A stretch of 64,000 nt of DNA from Halovivax ruber XH-70. GTDB taxonomy: Archaea > Halobacteriota > Halobacteria > Halobacteriales > Natrialbaceae. The position numbers and the translations under genes are program-made. Under the pieces are notes generated by a model. That model was not told the DNA's origin. It saw only the letters and a list, made by a program, of their open reading frames with translations, and made no database searches. The stretch spans positions 2,728,001 to 2,792,000 of the forward strand of contig NC_019964.1 of assembly GCF_000328525.1 (NCBI RefSeq), given 5' to 3'. This document shows, in pieces, positions 1 to 9,022 of this stretch. Each line of letters begins with the position of its first letter. Position 1 is the first letter of the stretch.

Positions 1-512
1 TCGGGCCCGAGCACGAAAAATCGCGTCTCGTTCGACGGACGATCCTGGATCTCGGTCGCGAGCACGCGAAGGGCCTGCTCGGCCGTACTCGGGTGTGCAA
101 TGGCCGCGACGGACGGATCCTCCCGGGCCAGTTCGACGGCCGCCGCCGTACTGGCGACGGATTCGCGCGCAACGTCTGGATACTGGTCGGCGAGAAACGA
201 CCGACACTGGGCGAGCGCCTGGGAGTGGCTCGTGACGGTCTCGAAATCCTCAGCCTGGGCGAGCAACGCGTGTGTGATCGGGGTGACGACCTCGCGAACG
301 ATCGAGACGTCCCGCGCCGCGAGTGCGTCGAGCGTCTCGGTGACGCTTCCCTCGATGCTGTTCTCGATCGGGACGACGCCGCGATCGAACGACCCGTCGG
401 CGACCGCCTCGACGATCGCCGTCACCGACGGCCGGAACGCGACCGAATCGCTCACGGTGCGAGCGGCCCGGTGGGAGTACGTTCCTTCCGGACCGAGCGT
501 GACGGTGTGCAT
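1..512 (-). CDS. pheA: Prephenate dehydratase (C-terminus cut by window edge)
   Basis: Converts prephenate to phenylpyruvate in phenylalanine biosynthesis. Reading the minus strand from the ATG at 512 gives about 170 residues with no stop before the window edge. The start MHTVTLGPEGTYSH is typical of the family. VVPIENSIEGSV (residues about 46-57) is the family signature, SHSQALAQC follows near residue 95, and the dehydratase motif T-R-F (about residues 163-165) is present. Only the C-terminal part, normally an ACT phenylalanine-sensing domain, is missing because it lies outside the window. The gene is divergent from nothing close by; the next gene (MC1) is on the same strand 186 bp upstream. 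Confidence 0.93.
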   Translation of the reverse strand, partial: MHTVTLGPEGTYSHRAARTVSDSVAFRPSVTAIVEAVADGSFDRGVVPIENSIEGSVTETLDALAARDVSIVREVVTPITHALLAQAEDFETVTSHSQALAQCRSFLADQYPDVARESVASTAAAVELAREDPSVAAIAHPSTAEQALRVLATEIQDRPSNETRFFVLGP

Positions 513-698
513 ACCCCTGCTAGGCCGTCCCCCGAGAAAAGACCGCGGATCGACCCATCGGGTATCGCCGAACGGAGGATGGTTGACGGGAGGGAGGAAC
601 TCCAGGCTGCAGCGTCGGCACACAGCGTACACAGTACGAGAAGCGTCGCTCGTCGCGAACTATCGGCGCAGTAGAAGGGGGCTCAGTACGCCGTCCGA

Positions 699-1007
699 TT
701 ACTCCTCAATGTGTTCGATACCCTGCTTCGAGACGTTCGCTTCCGTGATCTCCTGGGGCATCCAGTCGGGCTTGTCGTCGGGAGCGGTCTCCTCCCACGC
801 CCAGCCCTCGTAGATGTGTACCTTGTCGGTTCCCTTCTCCCGGAGTTTGAGTTCGACCCGGTCCGCACTCGATTCGCTCGAGCCCGGTTCGAGCCGGCGG
901 GCCGCCTTCAGGGCGGCCTGTCTCGGCGTATTTCCGGAGAAAACACTCGATTCGTCACCGCTTCCTTCGCGAAGTGCGAAGTTTCGCTTACCATCTTCAC
1001 GTACCAT
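699..1007 (-). CDS. Non-histone chromosomal protein MC1
   Basis: Small archaeal DNA-bending chromatin protein. About 102 residues from the ATG at 1007. The family pattern is clear: KRNFALR near the N-terminus, PRQAALKAARR in the middle, REKGTDKVHIYEGW, then KPDWMPQEITEANVSKQGIEH at the C-terminus. The start is ambiguous. ATG 1007 begins MVREDGKRNFAL like relatives and has GGAGG 8 nt before it. An in-frame ATG at 1022 (five extra residues) lies about 26 nt from a TATA box and could be a leaderless start. I prefer 1007 from family alignment. It is a single gene with its own promoter. Confidence 0.92.
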   Translation of the reverse strand: MVREDGKRNFALREGSGDESSVFSGNTPRQAALKAARRLEPGSSESSADRVELKLREKGTDKVHIYEGWAWEETAPDDKPDWMPQEITEANVSKQGIEHIEE

Positions 1008-1043
1008 GGTTCCAGCCTCCATGCCAACTCAGCGCACAATATG

Positions 1044-1056
1044 ACATAAAGATATC
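1044..1056 (-). promoter_or_regulatory. TATA box of the MC1 gene
   Basis: On the minus strand the sequence reads GATATCTTTATGTC, with the TATA core CTTTATG at 1051-1045. It lies 26 nt from the ATG at 1022 and about 40 nt from the preferred ATG at 1007, so transcription would start near 1022 and carry the GGAGG ribosome site in a very short leader. Confidence 0.5.
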
Positions 1057-1377
1057 CCCGACAATCAGCCGACAGCGGCGGTACGTTTAAGTGACGGGCG
1101 CGACCACCCTCTTGGGTATCACCGGCTTCCCGCCGAAACCGGGCGACGACGTCGGCTGTACACGGTGTTTCAGGTGGATCGATGGACCCTGTTCGAGCCC
1201 GGTCGCCAGCACGGGGCGCCGCCCGATCGGGACACGGCCGGCGTGGACCACCCGTAGTCGATCCGACCACCAATGTGGATCGACCCGACGTCGATTCGCT
1301 CCCAGCGTGTCCCTCCTTGTCGTGAAACCCCTCACCGGCGAAAAAACCGGGACCGCCACGCCGTTGCGTAGAAAACA
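1057..1377. other. Gene-free stretch between divergent MC1 and the AbrB-like gene
   Basis: About 320 bp without a recognisable gene. Open frames exist on both strands but their translations are Arg-rich, have no recognisable family and look like chance GC-rich frames. A TTCGAGCCC string near 1194 resembles a tRNA T-loop but lacks the pairing stem. No repeat or hairpin stands out. Confidence 0.4.
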
Positions 1378-1388
1378 CTTAAGTATAT
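1378..1388 (+). promoter_or_regulatory. TATA box upstream of the AbrB-like small gene
   Basis: CTTAAGTATAT lies in an otherwise GC-rich stretch and would place the transcription start near 1410, about 10 nt before the ATG at 1420. Confidence 0.5.
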
Positions 1389-1419
1389 CCTACGGCGAAC
1401 CTCTCAGTAGAACCCCGCG

Positions 1420-1617
1420 ATGGTCCGGAAAAAGAAGCTGAGTCCGAGTGGTGCCAAAGACGAGGACGGCAACTATCACAACGTACACCTCAACTTGCAC
1501 GAGGACGAACTCGCCGTCGCCGGCATGGACATTGGAGACGACGTGTTCGTGCGCGTCCGCGACGGCAAGATCATCATCCAGAAAGCAGACGAGGACCAGC
1601 TCGACCACGAATTCTAG
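1420..1617 (+). CDS. Conserved haloarchaeal small AbrB-like protein (DUF8053 type)
   Basis: 65 residues. A basic N-terminus (MVRKKKLSPSG) is followed by a segment of alternating hydrophobic and charged residues (VHLNLHEDELAVAGMDIGDDVFVRVRDGKIIIQKAD, described here by its ends only because of length) that matches the swapped-hairpin AbrB/SpoVT fold: Leu-His-Glu-Asp-Glu-Leu, then Gly-Asp-x-Val-x-Val-Arg-x-x-x-Gly-x-Ile. Such proteins bind DNA as dimers, but a regulatory role here is inference. The protein is widely conserved in haloarchaea as a hypothetical protein. It stands alone with its own TATA box. Confidence 0.8.
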   Translation: MVRKKKLSPSGAKDEDGNYHNVHLNLHEDELAVAGMDIGDDVFVRVRDGKIIIQKADEDQLDHEF

Positions 1618-1796
1618 CCGCTCCGAGAGATCCCGTCGCTGGCTCCCCGACCTGACCGGGACGGGCCGACCACTACGAGACCTCGCCGTCAGCGACAGTT
1701 AATCACCCGACGGCTCGCCGGTAGGCTCCTGCTAGGGCCATCGCGCGGCCGGCAGTCGCCGCATAACTACGCCGGGTTGTCGATTTTTGCTCGGTA

Positions 1797-3005
1797 ATGG
1801 AGTCCGACGTGAGCGCCGACGACGAGTCGGCGTCGGTGGTCGTCCCCGCCATCGACGCACCGAGTAGTGTCGCGTGCCTGCGGTCGCTCGGTCGGCGCGG
1901 CGTCCGAACCGTCGTCGTCTCCGAGACGCCGACGGCGCCCGCCGTCCACTCGGCGTACTGCGACGAGGTAGTTCCGGTCCCGGCCCCGCAGGACGACCTG
2001 CTTGGGTATCGGGACGCACTGCTCGATCTGGCCCGTCGCGACGCAGTCCACGCGATCGTCCCCGTCCGGGAGGCCGACGTGTACGTCCTCTCGCGCTATC
2101 GCGAGGAGTTCGCCGCCGAGATCGAACCGCTCTGGCCGGCGCTCGAGACCCTCCGTCGCGTCCAGGATCGGTGTGCGCTCTTCGAGGCGGCCGAGACCGC
2201 TGGAATCGACGCACCGGAGACGCGCCTCGTCGGCGAGATCGACGACCCCGATCGCGAGTGGATCGTCAAGCCGCGCTACTCGATTCTGGCCGACGCCTAC
2301 GTCGACTGCGACCCGGCTGACTGTACGGCACCGCCGACGACGACCTACCTGCCGCCAGGGACCGAGCCAGACGTCGCGGCGCTCACCGCCGAGATGGGCC
2401 ACGAACCCATCTGTCAGGAGTACGTCCACACGCCCCACGAGTACGGTTTCTTCGCGCTCTACGACGAGGGCGAGCCCGTCGCGACCTTCCAGCACCGCCA
2501 GCGCCGCGGCTACAGCTACGCCGGCGGCCCGAGCGCCTTTCGCGAGTCGGTCGACATCCCTGCGCTCGAAACCGCCGGCCTCGCCCTGCTCGACGAACTC
2601 GACTGGCACGGCCTCGCCATGGTGGAGTTCCTGCGCGACGAGGAGACAGGCGAATTCAAACTCATGGAGATCAACCCGCGGTTCTGGTCGTCGCTGCCGT
2701 TCACCGTCCAGGCAGGCGTCGACTTCCCGTACTACTACTGGCAGCTGTGCAACGGCGGCGGCGAGATCGCCGCGGCGTACGACGTCGGCGTCGCCGGCCA
2801 CCTCCTCCGCGGAGAACTGCTCTACCTCCACTCGATCCTCGCCGACGACGTCGACCTGGTCGACCGACCCTCCTTTCCGATCGCGGTCGGCTCAGTCGCC
2901 CGCTCGCTCGTCTCACATCCCCGGTTCGATTACCTGCAAAAAGACGATATCCGACCGTTCGTGCAAGACCTCCGAAACGCGGTCGGCTCGCTGCGAACAC
3001 GATAA
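1797..3005 (+). CDS. ATP-grasp domain protein (carboxylate-amine ligase family)
   Basis: 402 residues. N-terminal Rossmann-like part with VVVPAIDAPSSVACLRSLGR, then an ATP-grasp fold: Lys158 in WIVKPRYS, the purine-clamp region QEYVHTPHEYGFF (about 207-219), Glu277 in MVEF, and the magnesium-binding LMEINPRFW (289-297). This organisation fits the haloarchaeal carboxylate-amine ligases that join an acid to an amine or amino acid with ATP hydrolysis; the substrate cannot be read from sequence. The closest named relatives are carbamoyl-phosphate-synthase-like ATP-grasp proteins found near polysaccharide genes. It is convergent with pheT, 55 bp apart. Confidence 0.82.
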   Translation: MESDVSADDESASVVVPAIDAPSSVACLRSLGRRGVRTVVVSETPTAPAVHSAYCDEVVPVPAPQDDLLGYRDALLDLARRDAVHAIVPVREADVYVLSRYREEFAAEIEPLWPALETLRRVQDRCALFEAAETAGIDAPETRLVGEIDDPDREWIVKPRYSILADAYVDCDPADCTAPPTTTYLPPGTEPDVAALTAEMGHEPICQEYVHTPHEYGFFALYDEGEPVATFQHRQRRGYSYAGGPSAFRESVDIPALETAGLALLDELDWHGLAMVEFLRDEETGEFKLMEINPRFWSSLPFTVQAGVDFPYYYWQLCNGGGEIAAAYDVGVAGHLLRGELLYLHSILADDVDLVDRPSFPIAVGSVARSLVSHPRFDYLQKDDIRPFVQDLRNAVGSLRTR

Positions 3006-3060
3006 CGGCGAGAGATCGACTTGTGCTAGAAACGAAAGCGTCCTGTCTCGAAATCGGCGC

Positions 3061-4929
3061 TCACTCGGCTCCGAATCCGGCCAGATCGAACTCGAACGCG
3101 GCGACGGGAACCTCGAGGTCGTGCTCGACGAGCACCGCGGGGTGCAGTTCCCCGATCACGCCCACCGTGTTGCCGTCGACGACGACGCTCGCGGCCCGGC
3201 CGTCGACGAACGACGGGTGGTCGGTCGGCGGCGTCTCCAGGTCGACGTCGAACGCGCGACAGAGTGCCTGGAGGCGGGACTTCGCGTCCTCGTAGGCGGC
3301 GTCGTGACGAGCGAGGACGCCCGCGACGTGGCGCGACTCGGCGACGCCGGTGGCGGCTGTCTCGTCGACCTCGGCGACGAAGCCGACCTCCGCCAGGTCC
3401 TGCGGGTACGCCCGGTGGGTGTTGTTCTCGAGCACCAGGAGGAGCGAGGGGAGCGCCCAGGGGCGGACGATCCCGAAGTCCTCGCTGTAGGGGTTCTTGA
3501 TCCGGGCGGGTTCGCCGCCGCCGAGGACGTCAGTTCCGGGGTCGACGCCCATGCGGTCGTAGGCGTCGGCCTCGCCGATGAGGTGGAAGTCGAGCATGTC
3601 CTCGAACCCGAGCCCGACGAGCGTCTCGCGGACGGCCTCCTCACGCCGACTCCGCTCGTGACGGCCGCCGACGGTACCGATCTCGGGGTAGTTCGGCGCC
3701 AGTTCGTTGAAGCCGTAGGCCCGGCCGAGGTCGTCGATCACGTCCAGCGGGTGGAGGACGTCCACGCGGTACGGCGGGATCGTCACGTCGTAGGCGAGTC
3801 GACCGGTCGACTCGGCGTCAGTCCCGTTTCCGGTAGTCGATTCGTCGGCCTCGTCCTGGACAGTCGCCTCCAGGCCGGCCCGTTCGGCCAGATCCTGTAC
3901 CTCCTCCGGGTCGAGTTCGATCCCGAGGATGGACTCGATCCGGTCGTGGGTCACGGTCTTGGTCTTCGTCGAGAGCTCCGGTCGGACGAGAACGGGCGAC
4001 CCGGTGTCGGCCTCACTGGCTTCGGCGCGCCCGTTCTCGACTGCCTCGCTGTCGCCGGCCTCGTCGCGGCCGTCGCTCTCCTCGATGGCCGCCGCGGCGA
4101 CCGACGGATCGGCGTACTCGACGGTGACGTCCTCGATAGTGGCGCCACGGGCGTCGAGCGCGTAGCAGATGATCGCACACATCCGGTCGATCGTCCACTG
4201 GTCGGTGCCGGTCAGTTCGACGAACAGGTCGCGCGAGTCCGTGGAGACCTCCGTCCGGCGACCGTTGATCACCGGCGGGAAGGAGAACAGCCCGATGTCG
4301 TCGTAGATCGCGGGCATCGCCTCGTAGTCGTCGACGACGGGGGCGTACTCGCGACCCGTCGGGTGCTCTTCTAAGACCTCGCCGGGCGTCAGTTCCCGAT
4401 CCGAGTCGAGGGGGACGAAGCGCTCGCCATCGGGGGCGACGCCGGTGTAGCGGATCGTCGGGTTACCCTCGGTTGCGGGTGCGCCGCGGAGCATCGTCAG
4501 GTCGTGGATCCCGATCGCGCCCTTCACCCGGTTGCGGCCCATCGTCGCGTGGAGCTTCTCCTGGAGCTGGATGAGCGAGTCCAGCGACTCCTCGTCCAGA
4601 TCGACGCCGCGGATCACCGCGCCGGTGACGTACGGCCGCTCGGCGGGGACGGCCTCGTCGACCCGGATCGTCCAGTCGGCCTCGGTCGTCGTCGGGACGT
4701 AGACGCCGCGGTCCTCGCCGTACTGGTAGCGCAGCGAGCGGGCGATTCCCTCGACGGAGAGCCGATCGAGGCGGTCAGGCGCGAACTCGAGTTCGAAGTC
4801 GCCGTCCTCGGTCTCGCCCTCGTACTCCAGGCCGAGCGCGAAGAGGTCGTCTTTGAGCTCGTCGTCGGCGACGTCCGTCACGTCGGCGAGCGTTCGCAGT
4901 TCGTCGGGATCGATGTCGACGGTTGGCAT
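3061..4929 (-). CDS. pheT: Phenylalanine--tRNA ligase beta subunit
   Basis: 622 residues; archaeal-type PheT. B1/B3-B4 editing core in the N-terminal half (MPTVDIDPDELRTL start; TGAVIRGVDLDEESLDSLI; RNRVKGAIGIHDL), B5 domain near KTKTVTHDRIESILGIELDPEE, and a catalytic-like domain (DVLHPLDVIDDLGRAYGFNEL) at the C-terminal end. It is somewhat long for archaeal PheT because of an acidic Ser/Glu/Asp-rich insert at about residues 265-295 before the B5 domain and a second acidic linker at about 355-370, both typical halophilic insertions. It forms an alpha2-beta2 enzyme with PheS; the PheS stop and PheT start share TGATG, so translation is probably coupled. Confidence 0.97.
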   Translation of the reverse strand: MPTVDIDPDELRTLADVTDVADDELKDDLFALGLEYEGETEDGDFELEFAPDRLDRLSVEGIARSLRYQYGEDRGVYVPTTTEADWTIRVDEAVPAERPYVTGAVIRGVDLDEESLDSLIQLQEKLHATMGRNRVKGAIGIHDLTMLRGAPATEGNPTIRYTGVAPDGERFVPLDSDRELTPGEVLEEHPTGREYAPVVDDYEAMPAIYDDIGLFSFPPVINGRRTEVSTDSRDLFVELTGTDQWTIDRMCAIICYALDARGATIEDVTVEYADPSVAAAAIEESDGRDEAGDSEAVENGRAEASEADTGSPVLVRPELSTKTKTVTHDRIESILGIELDPEEVQDLAERAGLEATVQDEADESTTGNGTDAESTGRLAYDVTIPPYRVDVLHPLDVIDDLGRAYGFNELAPNYPEIGTVGGRHERSRREEAVRETLVGLGFEDMLDFHLIGEADAYDRMGVDPGTDVLGGGEPARIKNPYSEDFGIVRPWALPSLLLVLENNTHRAYPQDLAEVGFVAEVDETAATGVAESRHVAGVLARHDAAYEDAKSRLQALCRAFDVDLETPPTDHPSFVDGRAASVVVDGNTVGVIGELHPAVLVEHDLEVPVAAFEFDLAGFGAE

Positions 4930-6464
4930 CAGTAAATCACCTCCGCGTTCCGCAGGAACTCGAGATCGGCCAGCGAGCCGTGGAGGTCGCGAATGTCCTC
5001 GGCGCCGGTGACCAGCATGGCCAGCCGTTCGAGGGCGAGCCCCCAGGCCATCACGTCGGCCTCGACGCCCAGCGGTTCGAGCATCTCCTCGCGGAAGATG
5101 CCCGAGTTGCCGATCTCGATCAGTTCGCCCGTCGTCGGGTGGGTGCCGAACAGTTCGAAGCTCGGCTCCGTGTAGGGGTTGTAGTGCGGTTTGAACTCGA
5201 TGTCTGTGATCCCGAACTGGGCGTAGAACTCCTCGAACGTCCCCATCAGGTCGCGTACGGAGAGTTCGTCGGCCATCACCCAGCCCTCGATCTGGAAGAA
5301 CTCGAGCAAGTGTGTCGAGTCGAGCGTGTCGTTGCGGTAGGCCTTCTCCACGCTGAAGAAGCGCGCAGGTGGCTCGATCTCACCAATCTGGTGGCCCGAG
5401 AGGTGCCGGGTCGAGAGCGACGTCGTGTGGCCCCGCAGCGCGAGCGCGCGGGCGAAGTCTTCGTCCCAGGGCGAGTGGTAGCCCTCACCGTCTTCACCGA
5501 CACCCTCGCGGTGAGCGCGTTCGACCCGCTCGACGAGGTCGTCGGGCAGGTCGTCGATGTGACTCGGCTTCTCGAGGGCGAAGCGGTCCCAGTGAGTCCG
5601 CGCCGGGTGATCCTGGGGCATGAAGAGGCAATCGTTGATCCAGAAGTCGGCGTCGACGTGCGGCCCGTCCATCTCCTGGAAGCCCATCCCGACGAGGACC
5701 TCCTTGACGCGCTCGGCGGTCCGCCGGAGGACGTGCATCCGGCCGCCGTGTCTCTCCTCGGCGTCGGCTTCGACGTTGTACTCGGCGAACTCGGCGTCGC
5801 GCCAGTCGCCGCTCGTGAGCAGGTCAGGGGTGAGCTGGCCCACGGTCTCGGCCGTCTCGACGCCGGCCATGAGCTCGGTCACGCCGGCGTCGGTGAGCGT
5901 GGCCGACCGCGTCGTCGACTCCTGGCGCTCGAGCAGGTCCCGCCGTTCGAGCTGGTCGACCACCTCGTCGTCCAGCTCGAGGTCGTCAGCGGAGACGCCA
6001 TCGTCCCCCTCCGCTGGGGCGATCGCCAACAGCGCGGCGGCCTCCGGATCGGAATCGGGATCTGCGTCCGAATCGGCGGTAAGTTCGCCGCTGTCGATCG
6101 CGCCATAGCCCTTCCGCGCGTAGTTCGAGAGGGCGATGTCGACCTGCGGACCCTCGAGCCCGGACGCGCCGATGACCTGGCCCATCTGGGCGGGTGTGTC
6201 GTCGGCGCCGGCGTCGAGGGCCGCTTCGTAGAGGCGCACCTCGGGGAGGCCGTCGGCCTCGTACGTTTCTCCCTCCTCGGTGAGGGTGATCGATTCCTCG
6301 ACGTGCTCGGAGACAGCGACCAGGCCCTCCTCCTCGAGGGCGAACAGCGCACCCGTGACCGTCTCGGGCGGCAGGTCGGTCGCCGCCGCGAGGGCGTCGA
6401 CGGACTGTGCATCGTCTGCGCTCGCAGCCTCCAGGACCGCGAGCTGTGCCTGTGGCAATTGCAT
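4929..6464 (-). CDS. pheS: Phenylalanine--tRNA ligase alpha subunit
   Basis: 511 residues. The N-terminal third contains the archaeal/eukaryotic winged-helix repeats (MQLPQAQLAVLEAASADDAQ...; SADDLELDDEVVDQLERRDLL). The class II catalytic core shows motif 1 around MGFQEMDGPHVDADFW, motif 2 in FFSVEKAYRNDTLDSTH, and motif 3 in MAWGLALERLAM. It charges tRNA-Phe with phenylalanine together with PheT. First gene of a two-gene operon. The adjacent upstream gene (RimI) is divergent, leaving a 350-bp gap. Confidence 0.97.
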   Translation of the reverse strand: MQLPQAQLAVLEAASADDAQSVDALAAATDLPPETVTGALFALEEEGLVAVSEHVEESITLTEEGETYEADGLPEVRLYEAALDAGADDTPAQMGQVIGASGLEGPQVDIALSNYARKGYGAIDSGELTADSDADPDSDPEAAALLAIAPAEGDDGVSADDLELDDEVVDQLERRDLLERQESTTRSATLTDAGVTELMAGVETAETVGQLTPDLLTSGDWRDAEFAEYNVEADAEERHGGRMHVLRRTAERVKEVLVGMGFQEMDGPHVDADFWINDCLFMPQDHPARTHWDRFALEKPSHIDDLPDDLVERVERAHREGVGEDGEGYHSPWDEDFARALALRGHTTSLSTRHLSGHQIGEIEPPARFFSVEKAYRNDTLDSTHLLEFFQIEGWVMADELSVRDLMGTFEEFYAQFGITDIEFKPHYNPYTEPSFELFGTHPTTGELIEIGNSGIFREEMLEPLGVEADVMAWGLALERLAMLVTGAEDIRDLHGSLADLEFLRNAEVIY

Positions 6465-6817
6465 TCGCTTGTGTAGTAGCGTGCTCGTCTGTCAGTTAGC
6501 GCTTCCGACTCCCGGCGCGCGCCGTGCGCGCGGTCCGATCGGACGGTTTCGCCCCACGCCGCCGATGTGGCCGCGTGGCGATCCACCGTGCCCGTCACCG
6601 GGCGAAGAAGAACGCGAATCCCGTCCGCGACTGCAGCGGCTTCTGGGCGACACACCGACGGCGGGATTCGCTCGTCATGTCCACGACACCGTCGAGCGCC
6701 GGCAAAAAGTTTGCGAACGGGTCGCGAACAGTTGGGTGGGAACCGGTGGCAAAATGCGGTCCCTCCCCTCACGAGGGAGCAAGGCCTTTCTTGTACTCGA
6801 GGCCCGTATCCCTGACC
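6465..6817. other. Divergent intergenic region between pheS and rimI
   Basis: 353 bp with promoters for both directions presumably inside, but no convincing gene. A short GC-rich hairpin (CTCCC and GAGGGAG arms around 6765-6780) lies before the rimI start. An open frame continues upstream of rimI to 6524 but its translation is Arg-rich and unlike RimI, so it is not counted as coding. Confidence 0.4.
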
Positions 6818-7294
6818 GTGACGGTACCGCGTTCCGAGGCCGACGGTGTGACCATCCGGCGCGCGGAGCGAGCGGACATCCTCGCCGTGGTCCGGATCGA
6901 GTCCGCCTCGTTCCCGCAGCCGTGGCCGACGAACGCGTTCGAGGCCTTTCTCGGCGAACCGGGGTTTCTGGTCGCCGTCGACCCGGAAAACCGCGTCGTC
7001 GGCTACGCCATCGCCGACGTCACCCCGACCCACGGCGGGCTCCTCGGCCACCTGAAGGACATCGCCGTCCATCCGGAGCGACGCGGCAACGGCATCGCGA
7101 CGGCGCTTCTCGGTCGCGTGTTCACGCTGATGTACACGAGCGGGGCGGACAGCCTCAAACTCGAGGTTCGCGAGTCGAACGAGCCGGCGATCGAACTCTA
7201 CCGTTCGGCCGGGTTCGAGCCGCTGCGTCGCGTCGACGGCTACTACGCCGACGGCGAAGACGCCATCGTGATGCTCCACGACCTCGACGGGTGA
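6818..7294 (+). CDS. rimI: Ribosomal-protein-alanine N-acetyltransferase-like GNAT protein
   Basis: About 158 residues from the GTG at 6818. GNAT fold: TIRRAERADILAVVRIESASFPQPW at the N-terminus, acetyl-CoA loop AVHPERRGNGIATALL (V-x-x-x-x-R-G-x-G-x-A), and the C-terminal LEVRESNEPAIELYRSAGFEPLRR signature of RimI. It acetylates protein N-termini; archaeal members are broad N-alpha acetyltransferases. The reading frame is open to 6524, but the extra residues do not resemble RimI, so I chose GTG 6818, four codons after a possible CTG/GTA segment. No Shine-Dalgarno sequence is obvious. Confidence 0.88.
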   Translation: MTVPRSEADGVTIRRAERADILAVVRIESASFPQPWPTNAFEAFLGEPGFLVAVDPENRVVGYAIADVTPTHGGLLGHLKDIAVHPERRGNGIATALLGRVFTLMYTSGADSLKLEVRESNEPAIELYRSAGFEPLRRVDGYYADGEDAIVMLHDLDG

Positions 7295-7395
7295 CCGGCC
7301 GGACGGCGGGCTGACAGCCACGAACGACGAGTGTCAGACGAGAATCGAGACTCGGGAGCGCCGTCGTTTTCTGCCTCGCGCCAGTACGACCAGGT

Positions 7396-7899
7396 ATGGG
7401 ATACGCCTGCCCGGTCTGTGGCGCCGAACAAGCCGACGGTGTCCACCTCGCGAACCACCTCGCCGTGACGGCGTCGCTCGGCCGCTCCGACCACGAGGCG
7501 TGGCTCGCCGAGTACGCACCGGACTGGCGCGACGACTCGCCCGACGAACTCGCCGACAGAGTCACTCCCCACGCCACGGAGATCGAGACGCCCGCGTTCG
7601 AAACCGACGACGGCAGCCGCCCACAGACGGGCTTCGAACACGAGCTGGCCGCCCAGACGCGCGGTTCCGGCCGCGGCAGCCACACGGCTACGACTGCCGG
7701 TCACGGAACGGGAGCGGACCCGCTGACAGACACCACCACTCGATCGGCTGACGTCGAGTCGGTCCTCGCCGAAGCACGCGAACTGACCGAGGAGATCCGC
7801 GCAGGCGCCGACGACGAACGGGACGGCACCGAAGACGGCGACGATCACGAGGAGGCCGCCGACGGTCCCGCACCGACGGACGGAGACGAAAACGCGTAA
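7396..7899 (+). CDS. DUF5810-type haloarchaeal protein with N-terminal zinc finger
   Basis: 167 residues. Starts MGYACPVCGAEQADGVHLANHLAVTAS, a C2H2-like pattern (CxxC...HxxxH) recalling zinc-finger folds. The middle has WLAEYAPDWRDDSPDELADRV. The C-terminal half is a low-complexity Asp/Glu/Thr/Gly tail with a short helix (VESVLAEAREL). It is a conserved uncharacterised haloarchaeal family, almost always next to the DUF5809 gene, which follows here after 25 bp. The pair is probably one transcript; function unknown. Confidence 0.82.
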   Translation: MGYACPVCGAEQADGVHLANHLAVTASLGRSDHEAWLAEYAPDWRDDSPDELADRVTPHATEIETPAFETDDGSRPQTGFEHELAAQTRGSGRGSHTATTAGHGTGADPLTDTTTRSADVESVLAEARELTEEIRAGADDERDGTEDGDDHEEAADGPAPTDGDENA

Positions 7900-7924
7900 C
7901 TACCGTCCAGCCGACCGGACAGGT

Positions 7925-8341
7925 ATGGAACGGAGAGGACTCTTCGCACCGGAGACGATCGAGGAGGCACGCGAGTACTTCGAAGCCGTTGGTCCAGCAG
8001 CCCAGACGAGCGTCCGCGAGGCCGCCCGCGTCATGGGATTCGGCCAGGACGAGTATCGCGATCGCGTGACGAGCGAGGTCGTCACGACCGCCCGCGACGC
8101 CACCTTCGCCAGTTTACTCGAGGTCACCGTCGCCGACCGCGAGGCGTTCGACGACTGGCGAGCAACGTACGATGGCGACGTGCAGGTCAACGGGCACGAG
8201 GCTGTCGACAACGTCGTCTGGCACGCCGGCCCCACCGACCAGGCTGTCGCCGCGACCTTCCAGGACGAGCCCGACGCCGCCGTCGCGACGCTGCGCCGGC
8301 AGGCGTTCGGACGGATTTACCGGGAACTGTTCGAGGAGTGA
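7925..8341 (+). CDS. DUF5809 family protein
   Basis: 138 residues, mainly helical, beginning MERRGLFAPETIEEAREYFEAVGPAAQ and ending with FGRIYRELFEE. It contains no obvious catalytic motif, membrane segment or metal site. The family is conserved only in haloarchaea and pairs with DUF5810 (25 bp upstream, same strand). The next gene, a NUDIX hydrolase, starts 57 bp downstream and may be co-transcribed. Confidence 0.82.
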   Translation: MERRGLFAPETIEEAREYFEAVGPAAQTSVREAARVMGFGQDEYRDRVTSEVVTTARDATFASLLEVTVADREAFDDWRATYDGDVQVNGHEAVDNVVWHAGPTDQAVAATFQDEPDAAVATLRRQAFGRIYRELFEE

Positions 8342-8398
8342 CCGCCGAGACGGTCCCGAACCGCCACCTTCTATCACGTCGCCCGCGTCGGAACGCCC

Positions 8399-8959
8399 AT
8401 GAGCGATTCGGCTCCGTCCGACGACCCCCACGCCCACGACTGGCCGGTGCGCGAGTCGGCGATCGAGTACGAGACCGGCTGGTACGACGGTGGCTACGAC
8501 CTCGTCACCCAGCCCGACGGCAGCGAGAAACGGTACTACTGGGCCGACCTCCCGCCCGCCGTCGTGGTCGTCGCGAACACAGGGGAGGAGATCTGCTTCG
8601 TCGAACAGTACCGGCCGGCGACTCACGAGACCCACCTGGAGTTGCCCGCCGGCATCGTCGAGGACGGCGAGTCCTACACGCAAGCCGCGGCCCGAGAACT
8701 CGAGGAGGAGACCGGCTTCCGGCCGGAGACGACCGTCCTCCTGCAGGAGTACGCCGTGGCGACCGGCGTCCTTCGACACGACCGCGGGATCGTCTACGCC
8801 GACGGCCTCGTCCCCGGCGAGCGCGAACTCGACTCGAACGAGTTCCTAACCGTCACGACGATTCCGATCGACGAAGCACTCGCTCGGGCGCGCGAGCCGC
8901 CGGCCAACGACGCCTCGATCAGCGCCCTGTTGCTGGCGAGCGAAGACGGGTTCCTGTAG
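8399..8959 (+). CDS. NUDIX hydrolase, ADP-ribose pyrophosphatase-like
   Basis: 186 residues. The NUDIX box is complete: G-IVEDG-E, seven residues, then RELEEETGF (about residues 84-106). The preceding LPPAVVVVANTGEEICFVEQYRPATHETHLELPAG matches ADP-ribose pyrophosphatases, where an invariant R-P and E-L-P-A-G precede the box. It hydrolyses nucleoside diphosphates linked to another group, most likely ADP-ribose. It is downstream of the DUF5810/DUF5809 pair on the same strand. Confidence 0.88.
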   Translation: MSDSAPSDDPHAHDWPVRESAIEYETGWYDGGYDLVTQPDGSEKRYYWADLPPAVVVVANTGEEICFVEQYRPATHETHLELPAGIVEDGESYTQAAARELEEETGFRPETTVLLQEYAVATGVLRHDRGIVYADGLVPGERELDSNEFLTVTTIPIDEALARAREPPANDASISALLLASEDGFL

Positions 8960-9022
8960 CCCAGACACCGGCCAACGCCTCGGTTTCCGGTCGGATACTG
9001 ATGCCGATCGGCGCAGCGACGG

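Noticed and set aside
1180-1215. TTCGAGCCC resembling a tRNA T-loop
   Set aside because: No 5-bp T-stem around it and no acceptor stem; not a tRNA.
2002-4374. A 790-codon open frame on the plus strand across the ATP-grasp and pheT genes
   Set aside because: It is Arg/Ser-rich, runs antisense to pheT and out of frame with the ATP-grasp gene; it is a chance frame from high-GC codon bias.
4923-6476. A 517-codon plus-strand frame antisense to pheS
   Set aside because: Exact antisense mirror of pheS; no protein family.
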